Shown here one piece after another: positions 13,301 through 22,900 of a stretch of 64,000 nt of DNA. Source of the DNA: Whitmania pigra. Lineage: Eukaryota > Annelida > Clitellata > Hirudinida > Haemopidae. Under the pieces are notes generated by a model that was not told the origin of the DNA, did no database searches, and saw nothing but the letters and a program-made list of their open reading frames with translations. A program made the position numbers and the translations under genes. The DNA lies in assembly GCA_021613335.1 (NCBI GenBank), contig JAJTWR010000231.1, positions 4,675,413 to 4,739,412 of the forward strand, in the 5' to 3' direction. Numbering within the stretch: position 1 is the first letter of the stretch; every line of letters begins with the position of its first letter.

Positions 13301-16300
13301 AATGCCCCCCCGAACAATAATGCCTGAAAGAAACCCTGGTCATAACTCAACCATGACCAAAAACATTTCATTTCAATCAAATTTCAACAAATAAACGATC
13401 TAATAAATAAAACAAGAATACAGTTTTATTTGCCACACAGCAATGGAATGCAAACAGAATTTTAAATATATTACATTATAAAACAGGGAGTTACTTGTCG
13501 ATGAAAGATATTTTTTTATTTAAATGCTAATAATATTCCAGGCATACTAATACCTGCTATAATATATGTCAGGTTTTTCCATTGGCATAGCAGCTGTTTT
13601 TGCCGTCCCATTTACCGCTAATAATCCGTTAGTAGGATGCAAAACGACTTTTTAAAAATGACCCTTTGGTGTGTCGGTGTGTCACTATCCAATCAGTCTT
13701 GGAAGTGCTAGGCAAATTGTTGTTCCCAAAACTTGTTCAGAATGATTATTTAGGCAACTACTCAGATAAGTAAAACAAATAACTATTAAAAAAAGAAATA
13801 CTAATCAAACTCACCGAGATGCTTCGGAATCCAAGTTCTTCAATATAACAATTGCGAATGAACGTAGTTCCAGCAAGTGTATGGAAGCAGAATGCACGAA
13901 TATCAGGGGTCTCAAACTCAAATTGCTCCGAGGGCCAAGTGATGACTTCTAAAGTTCCTCGAGGGCCGCATAGCCAGAACTTGATTAAAATGATAAAAAG
14001 TTAATAAACAAGACAACGTAATAAGAACATAGTTCTTTACAAACTTTCTAAAATCCATTTATTACAAATGTAATGTAGTCAATTTATGTATCGTTTTTGG
14101 CGTATCTGTATTTGGTTAACTTAGGTTTCAGTCACTTTCTGTACTGACTGCTGACCTGGCAGCGTTTTGCGTCAACAAAGGCATCAATATTAGGCTTGAT
14201 TTTGTGAGAAGAAAATTCCTCTGCAACAGTGTCAATTTCTACAGCAAACGGCGTCGAAAAAAGTTGAAATTGTGGCTCCAGTAACTTAAAGTCTGCAAAA
14301 CGCACATCAACCTGTTGAAGTAACACAAACATCAAATCTGCATATTCTTTCAAGCATTTGGGTTCAACTTTGCCTAAGGAATTCAGAGTTCTTTGCCAAA
14401 TTGCCCTCACCAAGTTGCTTCATCGTCGCGGGCCGCATGAAATGCCTTTGCGGGCCGCGTGTTTGAGCCCCTGTACTATATCAATCGATACGCTAAACCA
14501 AATGCCAAATTGAAACCTAATTCTTCAATGGACGTATTTATCAAGGACTACTGATTTTGAAAACGTATCATACTACACATTTTGCATAAATTTGATCGAA
14601 AGTATATCTTGGTGGGTGGCCCTGCCCCCCTCCTTAATCCGGCACTGTATGAAGTTAACGTTTAATACGCCCGCAACCGTTCTGTTACATCACTTCTGCT
14701 TAGGCGTTTTTCTAGAAGCATTACTATAGTTCATCCAGTCCTTCATGAATAGCTTTAAGAGCTTATCATGCGCTCCAATGTGTTTCAGACTCCCGCTTTA
14801 GCTTTTTTAGCATAGCTTTTTTAAAATCCACAATGGATGGCAGACATATGATGATGTAACCGCTGCAATCACCTTGTGACCGATTTAATACCCTTGTTCA
14901 GTTAATATAATGACAATATAATGTTGTAAGCTTCATTTTGATGGCCCTGTCTTCCAGCCTCTGAAATGGTGTTATTGTACTTCTGTTTGTAAGATTAAAT
15001 TTATGGATGGTCCAAAATAAAACTAACTAAATGTTTTATAGAAATGAATGATTCACTAGTTAATGAAAATCAGTTTCTAAACTCACTAAATCAAGGATAT
15101 CATAAAAAAAAGTTTTTCTCGTTGATTCAGAAAAAATGAATCAAGTAATGAAATGCTCCATGGAACTGTGGAATCTACTGACAAAGTAGACAAGAAAATT
15201 AAAAATCATATTTTCCGAGGACAAAATCCTCCTAATTTTACTATCGAGTTCCTCCTCAAGACCAAGTCTAGCGGAGATTATAAAAATGACGCAAAAAAGA
15301 TACAAAACCAATTTTTGGTAGATTTTCGGGATACACCTTTGGATCTGACCTACTACAAAGACACATTATCATCAAATTTTGTAGAAGAAAACGTTAACGT
15401 CAAAGATTCAAGACAGAAGGTACCAATCTGCAAACATACTAAGAATAGCCTTTACTCTCAATGTAAACCTTTTACCGAAGATTCTGAAGCGGTAAATTCT
15501 GAGGAAACGTCTTTAATCTCAAGTACCACCCGGCCAGTGACTCCGGAACCACATAATGTTTCCGAGGATTCCATTGTAAGGGGAAGTAGATCGAGTCCAT
15601 TACACGTTACAGCTCGCACCTTTGCTGAAAGACATTGCGTCGCTAACAATAGTGACATGACTACTAAGCCTAATTCAAGCTATTTTGACATACAAGATAA
15701 TCAAACTATAGCACAAAAAGGGCTAGAAATAATAAATATCAACGACCATGGCAGTGCTCCCAACATGTCTCTCAACCAAGTAGCCGATTTACCAGGAATG
15801 AAAGTGCGATATTCGTGCAGATACTGCCTCAAACAATTCCCTCGTTCAGCAAACCTCACTCGCCATTTAAGGACACATACAGGGGAGCAGCCATATCTTT
15901 GCCTGTTTTGCCGCAGACGATTCAGCATATCTTCGAACCTTCAGAGACATGTGCGAAACATCCACAACAAAGAAAAACCGTTTCATTGCCTTTTGTGCGA
16001 TCGCAGGTTCGGTCAACAAACAAACTTAGACAGGTAGGTTTAAACGCTTTCCAACGAAAGAAATTGCTCCTGACGTCTGCGACCTTTCTATTTTTTCAGG
16101 CATTACAAAAAGCACAAGAACCAAAAATACAGCGAAATAACTGAATACCCACCGAGGGGTCAGGTCGCCAAACGCGAAACCACGCCCCGGCACTGCATCA
16201 AGAACACAAGGAGCCAATATTTGTCGATTCATTCTACCTATGACTCTTTGTCCATCCTTTCCCATGTTAACATCCATCTAGGCAGAAGTGGAGGATCGAA

Positions 16301-16427
16301 AAAGGGAGGTCACAGATCCTATTCGAATCAAAAAAGAACTCAGCACAGCAGCAAGGACGTTGAATTTAATAAATGTAATTTGAATGTTGCCCACATTGCA
16401 GAAATAAGCAACAAAACCCCAAAATAA
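7369..16427 (+). CDS. MECOM: EVI1/MECOM (PRDM3/PRDM16, hamlet) type zinc-finger transcription factor, three coding exons
   Basis: Coding exons are 7369-8198, 15131-16033 and 16100-16427. Donors are GTAAAG and GTAGGT, acceptors TTCAG and TTTCAG, and the phases join into 686 codons plus TAA. Three N-terminal zinc fingers (C8/C11/H24/H28, C36/C39/H52/H56, C65/C68/H81/C85) match the last three fingers of the EVI1 first domain ([31 protein letters not shown]). Three more fingers near residues 506-583 match the EVI1 second domain ([46 protein letters not shown]). PLDLT at 346-350 fits a CtBP-binding motif. Family members are DNA-binding nuclear regulators of cell fate. No PR/SET domain and no fingers 1-4 precede the start. 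An in-frame TGA sits between the acceptor at 7354 and ATG 7369, favouring this start. A longer isoform using a downstream AG acceptor (ending 7364) cannot be excluded. The 6.9-kb first coding intron is packed with transposons. Confidence 0.88.
8310..9230 (-). pseudogene. Decayed hAT transposase relic (same family as hAT-B)
   Basis: Lies inside the first coding intron of the MECOM-like gene. On the minus strand, [17 protein letters not shown]...[18 protein letters not shown] near 8520-8690 is the hAT C-terminal dimerisation region and closely resembles the ORF of hAT-B at 12441-13145. Upstream frames ([15 protein letters not shown] near 9150, FKRYCE near 9020) match the N-terminal part of that ORF but are interrupted by stops and frameshifts. 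The left edge near 8318-8375 resembles the right TIR region of hAT-B (GGGGGGG...CATT...GAGTTCGG). No target-site duplication was found. Confidence 0.75.
9231..9900. other. Intronic DNA, nothing recognised
   Basis: AT-rich intron sequence. A short run of AATAAT units lies near 9557. A 62-codon frame at 9644-9832 has no recognisable motif. Confidence 0.35.
9980..10260 (+). repeat. Dispersed repeat R3, copy 1
   Basis: Contains GAGAATAAAGTC...TTGTGAACTAGATGAGCTGA and GATGGCTGAGGCTGTATGTCTGCAACGAG. Both are found in the same order at about 18385-18725 in an SLC25A36 intron. It probably derives from the 3' part of a non-LTR retrotransposon, but no protein motif is secure. Confidence 0.6.
10270..10989. 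repeat. Dispersed repeat R2, copy 2, left part
   Basis: The left portion of an older repeat shared with 3195-4560. It is interrupted at 10989/10990 by hAT-A and resumes at 14648. Unlike copy 1, its two halves are collinear, which shows that copy 1 was inverted. Confidence 0.7.
11235..11830 (-). pseudogene. hAT-A transposase fragment (DUF4371 / ZMYM type)
   Basis: The frame reads [26 protein letters not shown]...FLARHIE...[14 protein letters not shown]..., ending in [25 protein letters not shown]. This is the characteristic start of the catalytic domain of ZMYM/TTF-type hAT transposases, including the first conserved Asp in LDST. Downstream frames ([18 protein letters not shown]) are rearranged, and the insertion-domain and C-terminal dimerisation parts are missing. 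A nonfunctional relic by length. Confidence 0.82.
12319..13338 (+). mobile_element. hAT-B: 1020-bp hAT element nested in hAT-A, 8-bp TSD
   Basis: TIRs are CAGGGTTTCTTTCAGGCAT (12319-12337) and its exact reverse complement (13320-13338), followed by imperfect G7-rich subterminal inverted repeats. The flanking 8-bp duplication GTCATAAC is exact (12311-12318 and 13339-13346). The element carries only the C-terminal part of a hAT transposase, so it is an internally deleted, non-autonomous copy. Its ends are intact, which suggests fairly recent movement compared with the decayed host element. Confidence 0.95.
12441..13145 (+). CDS. Partial hAT transposase ORF in hAT-B
   Basis: A 234-codon open frame with no internal stops. 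Residues about 165-215 contain [33 protein letters not shown] and [16 protein letters not shown], which is the hAT C-terminal dimerisation (hATC) domain of ZMYM-like transposases. The upstream half corresponds to the region before the dimerisation domain. The BED finger and catalytic Asp residues are absent, so it cannot be a working transposase. The close relic at 8310-9230 is much more decayed. The ORF uses the first ATG after the terminal repeats, but the true transcript is unknown. Confidence 0.75.
   Translation: MTKVIPLITSTKLHLNDIVKQCEDTESHLQKKIKCKVDEIKLETHLVEDESAESVLPGMKRYCETVTKEIDDRFNDKSIEIMLFASQFETFESMSGIQEEDIITFCNNFPILNAEAVLADLKSFKFFIKSMVECKKYKMDENPLNKILEADLGYCELQRLCEILLVIPVTTASVERSFSTMNRILSKARNRMLPETLTHCMTISIEGPEVPTEDFLDRVVDLYALKKPRRIKFL
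13904..14473 (-). mobile_element. hAT-C: short Charlie-like hAT element nested in hAT-A
   Basis: The left end CAGGGGTCTCAAACTCAA and right end GTTTGAGCCCCTG are inverted repeats of the CAGGGG-(T)CTCAAAC type with GGGCCGC-rich subtermini, typical of Charlie-like hATs. The flanks (ACGAATAT / TACTATAT) agree at only half the positions, so the 8-bp TSD is not proven. A minus-strand frame at 14132-14413 contains [18 protein letters not shown]...[13 protein letters not shown], resembling the GTF2IRD2/ZBED-type transposase linker region. Confidence 0.8.
14648..14930. repeat. Dispersed repeat R2, copy 2, right part
   Basis: Continues the repeat cut by hAT-A (GAAGTTAACGTTTAATACGCC ... TTGTGACCGATTTAATACCC) and aligns with 4258-4555. 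Removing hAT-A and one TSD copy restores collinearity, which confirms the insertion boundaries. Confidence 0.8.
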
Positions 16428-16451
16428 TTCAGATACTATATTATTTATTAG

Positions 16452-16465
16452 AATAAAATTTTATT
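16452..16465. terminator. Palindromic bidirectional poly(A) signal candidate
   Basis: AATAAAATTTTATT is a perfect palindrome that places AATAAA on both strands. It lies 25 bp past the MECOM-like stop codon and about 450 bp past the SLC25A36 stop on the opposite strand, so it could serve both convergent genes. Confidence 0.5.
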
Positions 16466-16914
16466 TGAATTGTGAATAGTTTACAAAGCACTTGTTCAAA
16501 GACCCACAGAAATTTCTCAAAGGCTTTAATGCAAGACATCGCAAGTTTACAATCACAACATATAATAAATGAAAATGATGTCAATGACATTTCTATTGTT
16601 TAATAAACTCACGAAATTTTGGATCTTAGGAAAACAATTTGTAACTGTTTTCTTATTCATAGCACCATGATTATGGACATATATAAAAACAGAACACAAT
16701 AATAAAGTGCTTCAACTGCTGAGAGTAATGACATTTTAAATAAATGGATTAACCAAATCAAATTCTAAAATTGCAGCAGATTACACTTCTGAATACATAA
16801 ATGTCATATATGCTGGGAACACAAGTTAGAGTGATATCTGTATTAATACTTCAATAGGCCCCAAGTCAGAGCACTGCAAGAGATCAAAATAAGCGACAGT
16901 CAATGGAATCTCTT

Positions 16915-19900
16915 TCAATCACACTCATGCTTTGGAGCTTCTGGCAGTAGTGGACCACCACTAAGAAAATAAACCACAGCTTCATATGTTGCCATGACTA
17001 CTGCAGTATTGGGTATTTGGCGAACCAGTTGGATGCTGAGACCCCTGTAAACTCCTCTGAAACCTTCATCTTTGTGAACACAGGCTAGGGTTTGCCAAAA
17101 TTTGCTGTGTTTACTGTTCTCTTCCCTTAATCTGGTTCTTGCAACTTCTGTTTGCACATGGAAGAAATAAATATCTAAATGTTAAATATGCTAGTCAATT
17201 AAATATAGTTTGCAATTTAATAAACAAATGCTTTGATTTATGCCTACAATTTGCTTCCTTTAATGCAAGTCCAATAGTAAACTATAATCAAATAAAACCA
17301 TAGGTTAAACTATAGTACACAATAGCAATGAAACCTTCTAACCATCGAAAAATGTTATAAAAGGTTCAGATAATACTTTATGCATACTTATCATGAAAAA
17401 TGTCGAGCTATCCATTTCCGTAACATGAAATAGCATTTGCAATAACATTTATTGAATAAATAAAAACAAAAATGATTAAAAACTTAATTCACCATGAGGG
17501 TATGCAATGATTGTAGCCACAGTCTTGGAGATAGCTCCTGCACCCATGTACTCAAAGAATGACCTTATAAATGCCACAGGTTTAACTTCCACTTTTATAT
17601 CTGCTTTTAATGATTCCATAGAATTTTCTTCATTAGAGGGGTTGCTAGACCTTGAAGAACTGAGAAACCTCTTGATCTCCTCATAAATTACTAAGTGAAT
17701 GATTGTCTCTGTCAAGCCATAATATGAAGCTGTTACTCCCTTGTAAAATGCTTTAAATCCTCCTTCAGAATATATATTCCTTGCACACTGGAATGTTGAT
17801 ACTGAGCTCCTTTACACATTAAAAAAAGTTAACAAAATTAAAAGACACATGAGATGCATGAGGAAAAAGTTTAAAAAACAAAATAGAAGCATTCTTACGG
17901 ATTGAGTTGCATTCTTGTCTTTATCACCCAAATAGGATTTGTGCAAGTTGCAGAGGAGAAACCTAAAAAATATTTATAATATCAAACTATATTATATAAA
18001 ATTAAATATATAAACTATATTAGCCAGCTATGGTGAACTTTAAAGAAAGACAAAATTGCTAGTCAGTTATGGATTCCATTTACTTTACTTGCCAAAATAA
18101 ATTACTGTGTTAAGTTGATTTAAGAATCATTTAACATATCATAAATGATGTATCATAATTTTACATATACAGTTATTAAGATATGTGTAAAAGACGAATT
18201 TGTAAGATGATTAAAACATTCAAAAAGTATATGCATATTTTTATATTTCTTGGCAATGAGAAACAATGAATTTGCTAGGTTTCCAACATTACATAAAAAA
18301 TTAAAAAATTTTAGAATAAAATTGTCACAAATGCTTAATTGAAATAACTTCAAATATATAAACAATTAAATATAAGTTAACAAAGACAACATGTGCAGGA
18401 GAATAAAGACAGTGTTGTGAACTAGATGGGCTGATTACTAGTATGGGACTTTATGTTCATCATCTTAAAAGCTTCACTCAACCATTCCAAACTAAAAATA
18501 AAATTCAATGGTTTAATGCAGTTTGAGGCATGCTCATCAGCCCGGTTCCCATAACTCTTAGTAAATCTTGGCATTTTAAAGTTAATTAGAGTGTACGAGT
18601 CAACATGATGGCTGAGGCTACATGTCTGCAACAAGTTTTGAGATATCAGGCTGTATGTATGCAGTTTGCAAAACAATAGAAAATAAAATAAAATGGCGGA
18701 GTCCGTTGAGGTACATGGTGTCAAGATGTAAAAAAAACTAAAATCATGATTTTAAACTAAATTCATGTTCAGCTTTTCCAAAATGTTAAAAACAACACCA
18801 ATTTGATTCATAGAGATCTCCACAATCAACAAAACACAAACCAGCAAATGCAGCTGCACATATATGGATGACAGGGGTATCAGGATTGAACAAACTTGAA
18901 CAGTTTAACTGAACTTTTCCATGTGCATAAGCAGCAAAATAAATGGCCCTACATCAAAATTTAATTTCCTTCATCACAACAAAATTATGATATTTATTTG
19001 ATTAAATTTATGGACAATAAGAAAAATAATATGACACACTGATCCTCAGATGAGTTCCCCTGTTTTCAAACATTACGGTCCTGTGTTTCTCTTGACGTTA
19101 TGAGGGGCAGCCGCATCTGGTGATCAGCTGGATGTCCGTGTAGGTTTTACCTCTCAAACCCAACATTATCTTCAGCTAGAAGAGGCCCTCAATAGCATCC
19201 TTATGCCAATATTTTCTGCCTGCTATAGAGCAAGACAAGTTGGAGGAAAGCTCACTTAAAAGGTACAGTAACATCTTCCACAGAAAAGTTTGGGCAGTAC
19301 TGCTGCCAGCCAGTCCCTTTTGCTTTCCCCCTTCACTCAAAGAAGTGATAAGAATCACTAGGAAAACAAGAAACCATTCTGAATCAATTCAGACCCATAT
19401 TGCCGTAGAACGTAGAGTTGACAATATTTTTCTCCATTGTGGTGTTGAGTCTCACGGAATTAGTGATGTTTAATCAGTACATGAACATATCATTCCAAAA
19501 TGATTGCTCTGGTCATTAATCATTTATGAGACTGATTTGTCAATGGTTGAGTATCCAGAGAGGAAAGTTAACTGATAAATTTGAAAATGGCTTGGCCTTA
19601 GTCCATAGGTTGCCATCTAGAGCAGAAGCATGAGTCTGCAACTGCCACTGAGGTCCATCGTGGGAAAGTGCAAGCTCTCCAAAATAAGAACATCAGTTTC
19701 GGTTGAACTCTAAGCTGAGCTGGTGTTGACGGCTTTTATGGCCGAACACAATACTCTGTTTTCACAGCCGAAGTTGGTCAAAACCAAACTAGCTAACAGA
19801 CCCTGTCAAATTTTTGAATTAAAATAAAATTACGTTTGACTTGATTCATTAATCTGATCCTTATTTAATTGGGAACCCACGGCGATGTGTAATAACATGA

Positions 19901-22900
19901 ATTGTAATTACAAATGACAATAATCAACAACAAATTATTGTAAAATTAAAAAATTTAATATGATCTGGGCTTTTTTCAAAAATCTCACTGGCAACTAGTG
20001 CTTTCGATCTCAGGCAATTTTTTCGAAACACGGGTTTCGGGTTTTTTTCACATTAAAACCCGGGTACCTGTATATAAACTTATTTAATATTGTCAGCTAA
20101 AGTAGACAAAGCAAGTTTATGTACCACATATAGATATATATAATAAAGTTAGTAAAATTTATTTTCTGTAAAACTTTCGTAACACCATCATTGAACTCAA
20201 AGTGTCACCAATAAGTCAGTTTTATAGTTTTCAAAGATGGACATTATAGAAAAAGCTCTTTCTGCTTCCACTGAAGTTGGTCGATTAGTTATCAAACATC
20301 TGTAAAGTTTTTCACATTTTTCAGGCATGTTCTTAGTTGATTGAAACAAGTGAATTTCTTTTTTGATGATGTGGGAGACTCATTCACTTTCAACTTGACT
20401 TTGTTGTGCATCATGCTCCTGCAGAAATATGTTCAGCTTCATACAGGGGGATTTCCATTTTAGAAATGTTATTTTCACTGACATTCTCAACTTCCATTTC
20501 AAAGCCATTTTGGTCAGCTTCATTAGCCTTAAACAAATGTTCCATTAAGTTTGTGGCAATGGTTGTAATTTTGGTCTTCTGAATTTTGACACCAAACTCA
20601 TCCAGGAAGTCTTCCAATTTCAAAAATTTAATCAGATGGGCCAGTTTTGGATTGTGCATTGTAGGGCTTGAATTTCAAATTTTTGAGACGTGGTCTTCCC
20701 GATGAGAGTGTTTAAGTCTCTCAACTTCTTCAATGTGAATGCTATTACGTTTTGAGCTAGAACGAAGTCAGCATCTTCTTAACACAAATATTGCTCTGCA
20801 ATTTGCAGAGGAGCAACCCTGATGGCAAGTATATCTGAGGCTGCAAAAGGGACCTCATTCTGGATCTTGACACTTGGGAAACCAGAAGAACCCTTCCAAA
20901 ACAACTGTAGAAAACAGTCAATTTCGAGAGTCAATGATCCACCAAAACAATGGGGATCATCTACTTGGCCAAGAGATGCAGTATTGTTGAGAGAAATAGG
21001 CTAGCCTCAGACTCACAAGTTGATTACCATCGAAATGAAGTAAAAAAAAAGCCTGAGGCTGGGTCCTGAAATTTTCTATTTGCTGACTGCTGCTACAAAG
21101 AAAATTTATGCCCCAGTATGCTTATATTAATTACACATTGTGAAGAAACCATAATAATAATAATAAGATGCTGTTGTCAGATGAGAAACAATTAATTGAA
21201 GCATTTTTTTAATATAATATAAAATAATTTTTGTGCAATTATGCTCATTTAAATTTAGGATCGTGGGATCTTGGGTCCAGTGATACCAGCAGAATAAATG
21301 GAAATGCAGATGTCTTAGCAGCAAAACTACACCAGCTTCAGAGAACAACATTCAATTTAAAGAAAGTAAAATTTGGAAACAAGCATTATTAAGCATTATA
21401 TACTATTAAATTATATTTACTTTTATGTAAATGAAATTAAATATTAAATAAGACAGAATTATTTCCATAAAATGCAGACACAAAACATTTGAATTCATGT
21501 TAATTAGAACTTGTAAGCAAGATATACCATATATACCCAGTATATCACATATAAGCTGCAATCAATTAAGTCATAATTTGTTGTTTAGCTAAATTAAGCT
21601 TTATCCATTTAAATAAGCAAAAAAGTTGCTATCACTTAAGACAACACAGTGCTTGTCCAACCTTTGTGACATAAAAATTTATCTTTTAGCCAAGGACCAC
21701 CCTAGAAAACTCTTAAACTTAAGTTGTGTGTAGATTTGGAAACTTATGAAGCTATAATAATTGCATAATAATAGTTCAGGCCAATAACAAAATGTCCGAG
21801 CATTTGCAATACAACTTTAATGTAATATTTGAGTTTGAAATAGAGCTAATAATTTTATTTAATCTTTGGTTTTTTGTCTGTGGTGTCTGAGCTGCTTTGT
21901 TTAATTAGTAATGGCTAAGGAAGGAAATTTTGACTGTATACTATTATATTTATTTTGATCATATACTATCAGCTTCAAACTCGACTTAGATCCAACAATT
22001 TGGTGATTCATGGCATCCTGGAATCAACCTTTGCAGAGGCAGCATCCAACTCTGTGGAGGATGAATCTTCACAAAAACCCTTTCACAGCTGATATGATGA
22101 AAGCGTGTTGTGGATTGTTGTGAATCTAGGTTTGGCCTGAAAATCTCTGCCAGTGACATTATAGCTGGCTATAGAATAGCTGTGCCCAGACCTTGCCCTA
22201 CAGTAGTCTGCTTTGCAAACAAAAACACGAGAGATAAAGTACTTTCAATAAAAAAAATTGTTAAGACATCAACAAGGAGATGTAAAAATTTACATCATCA
22301 AGCATTTAACCAAAGGAAAGTCTGAAATTGTTGCAGTTGGCAAGAGACTCCTCCAAGATAAGAAAAAAAATATGTTCAGTTTGGTCAAGAAATGGCCGCA
22401 TTTATTTGAAAAAAATCTGAAACGGACAAACCCTCCAGAATTTTTACACTGGAGAACTTGGTTAGATTCCAGTAAAAATAGTTTATAAAAATAAACCCTC
22501 TTTTAGAGATCTTTTTTGTTTGATTTACATAAGTCTGAATTAATCCTTCTGTTTATGGACTGGATGAAGAGTTTGAAAACATTGATACAGACAAAACTTC
22601 TTTGAAAAAGACTTACCCAGTACATGTATTGCTCCTCCTGACTTTGGCAACTTAACCAAAAATTACTCTGAACAACCTCATGAAAGCTAAAATAATTGCT
22701 GTGAATAAAACCTGGTTGAATCCTAGTGAGCCTATATTTATTCCTGAATATTCCTTCAATTCATTTTGTTGGTGCAGTGGAAGAGGAGATATTTAATCTC
22801 TTTGTTCACCACACCATACACTTCTTATCATTCAAACCCCTTGACGTCACGACATTTGAACATTTACTTGTCAAGTTACGGATACCCATTTAAGAAAGTC

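Larger units (their letters stand above)
10990..14647 (-). mobile_element. hAT-A: 3.66-kb hAT DNA transposon with 8-bp TSD
   Basis: Terminal inverted repeats CAGTGCCGGATTAAG (10990-11004) and its reverse complement (14633-14647) are exact. The flanks are an exact 8-bp duplication TATGAAGT (10982-10989 and 14648-14655), the length expected of hAT elements. The interior holds a decayed minus-strand ZMYM-like hAT transposase fragment (11235-11815) and two later hAT insertions (12319-13338 and 13904-14473). It sits within repeat R2 in the first coding intron of the MECOM-like gene. Confidence 0.93.
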
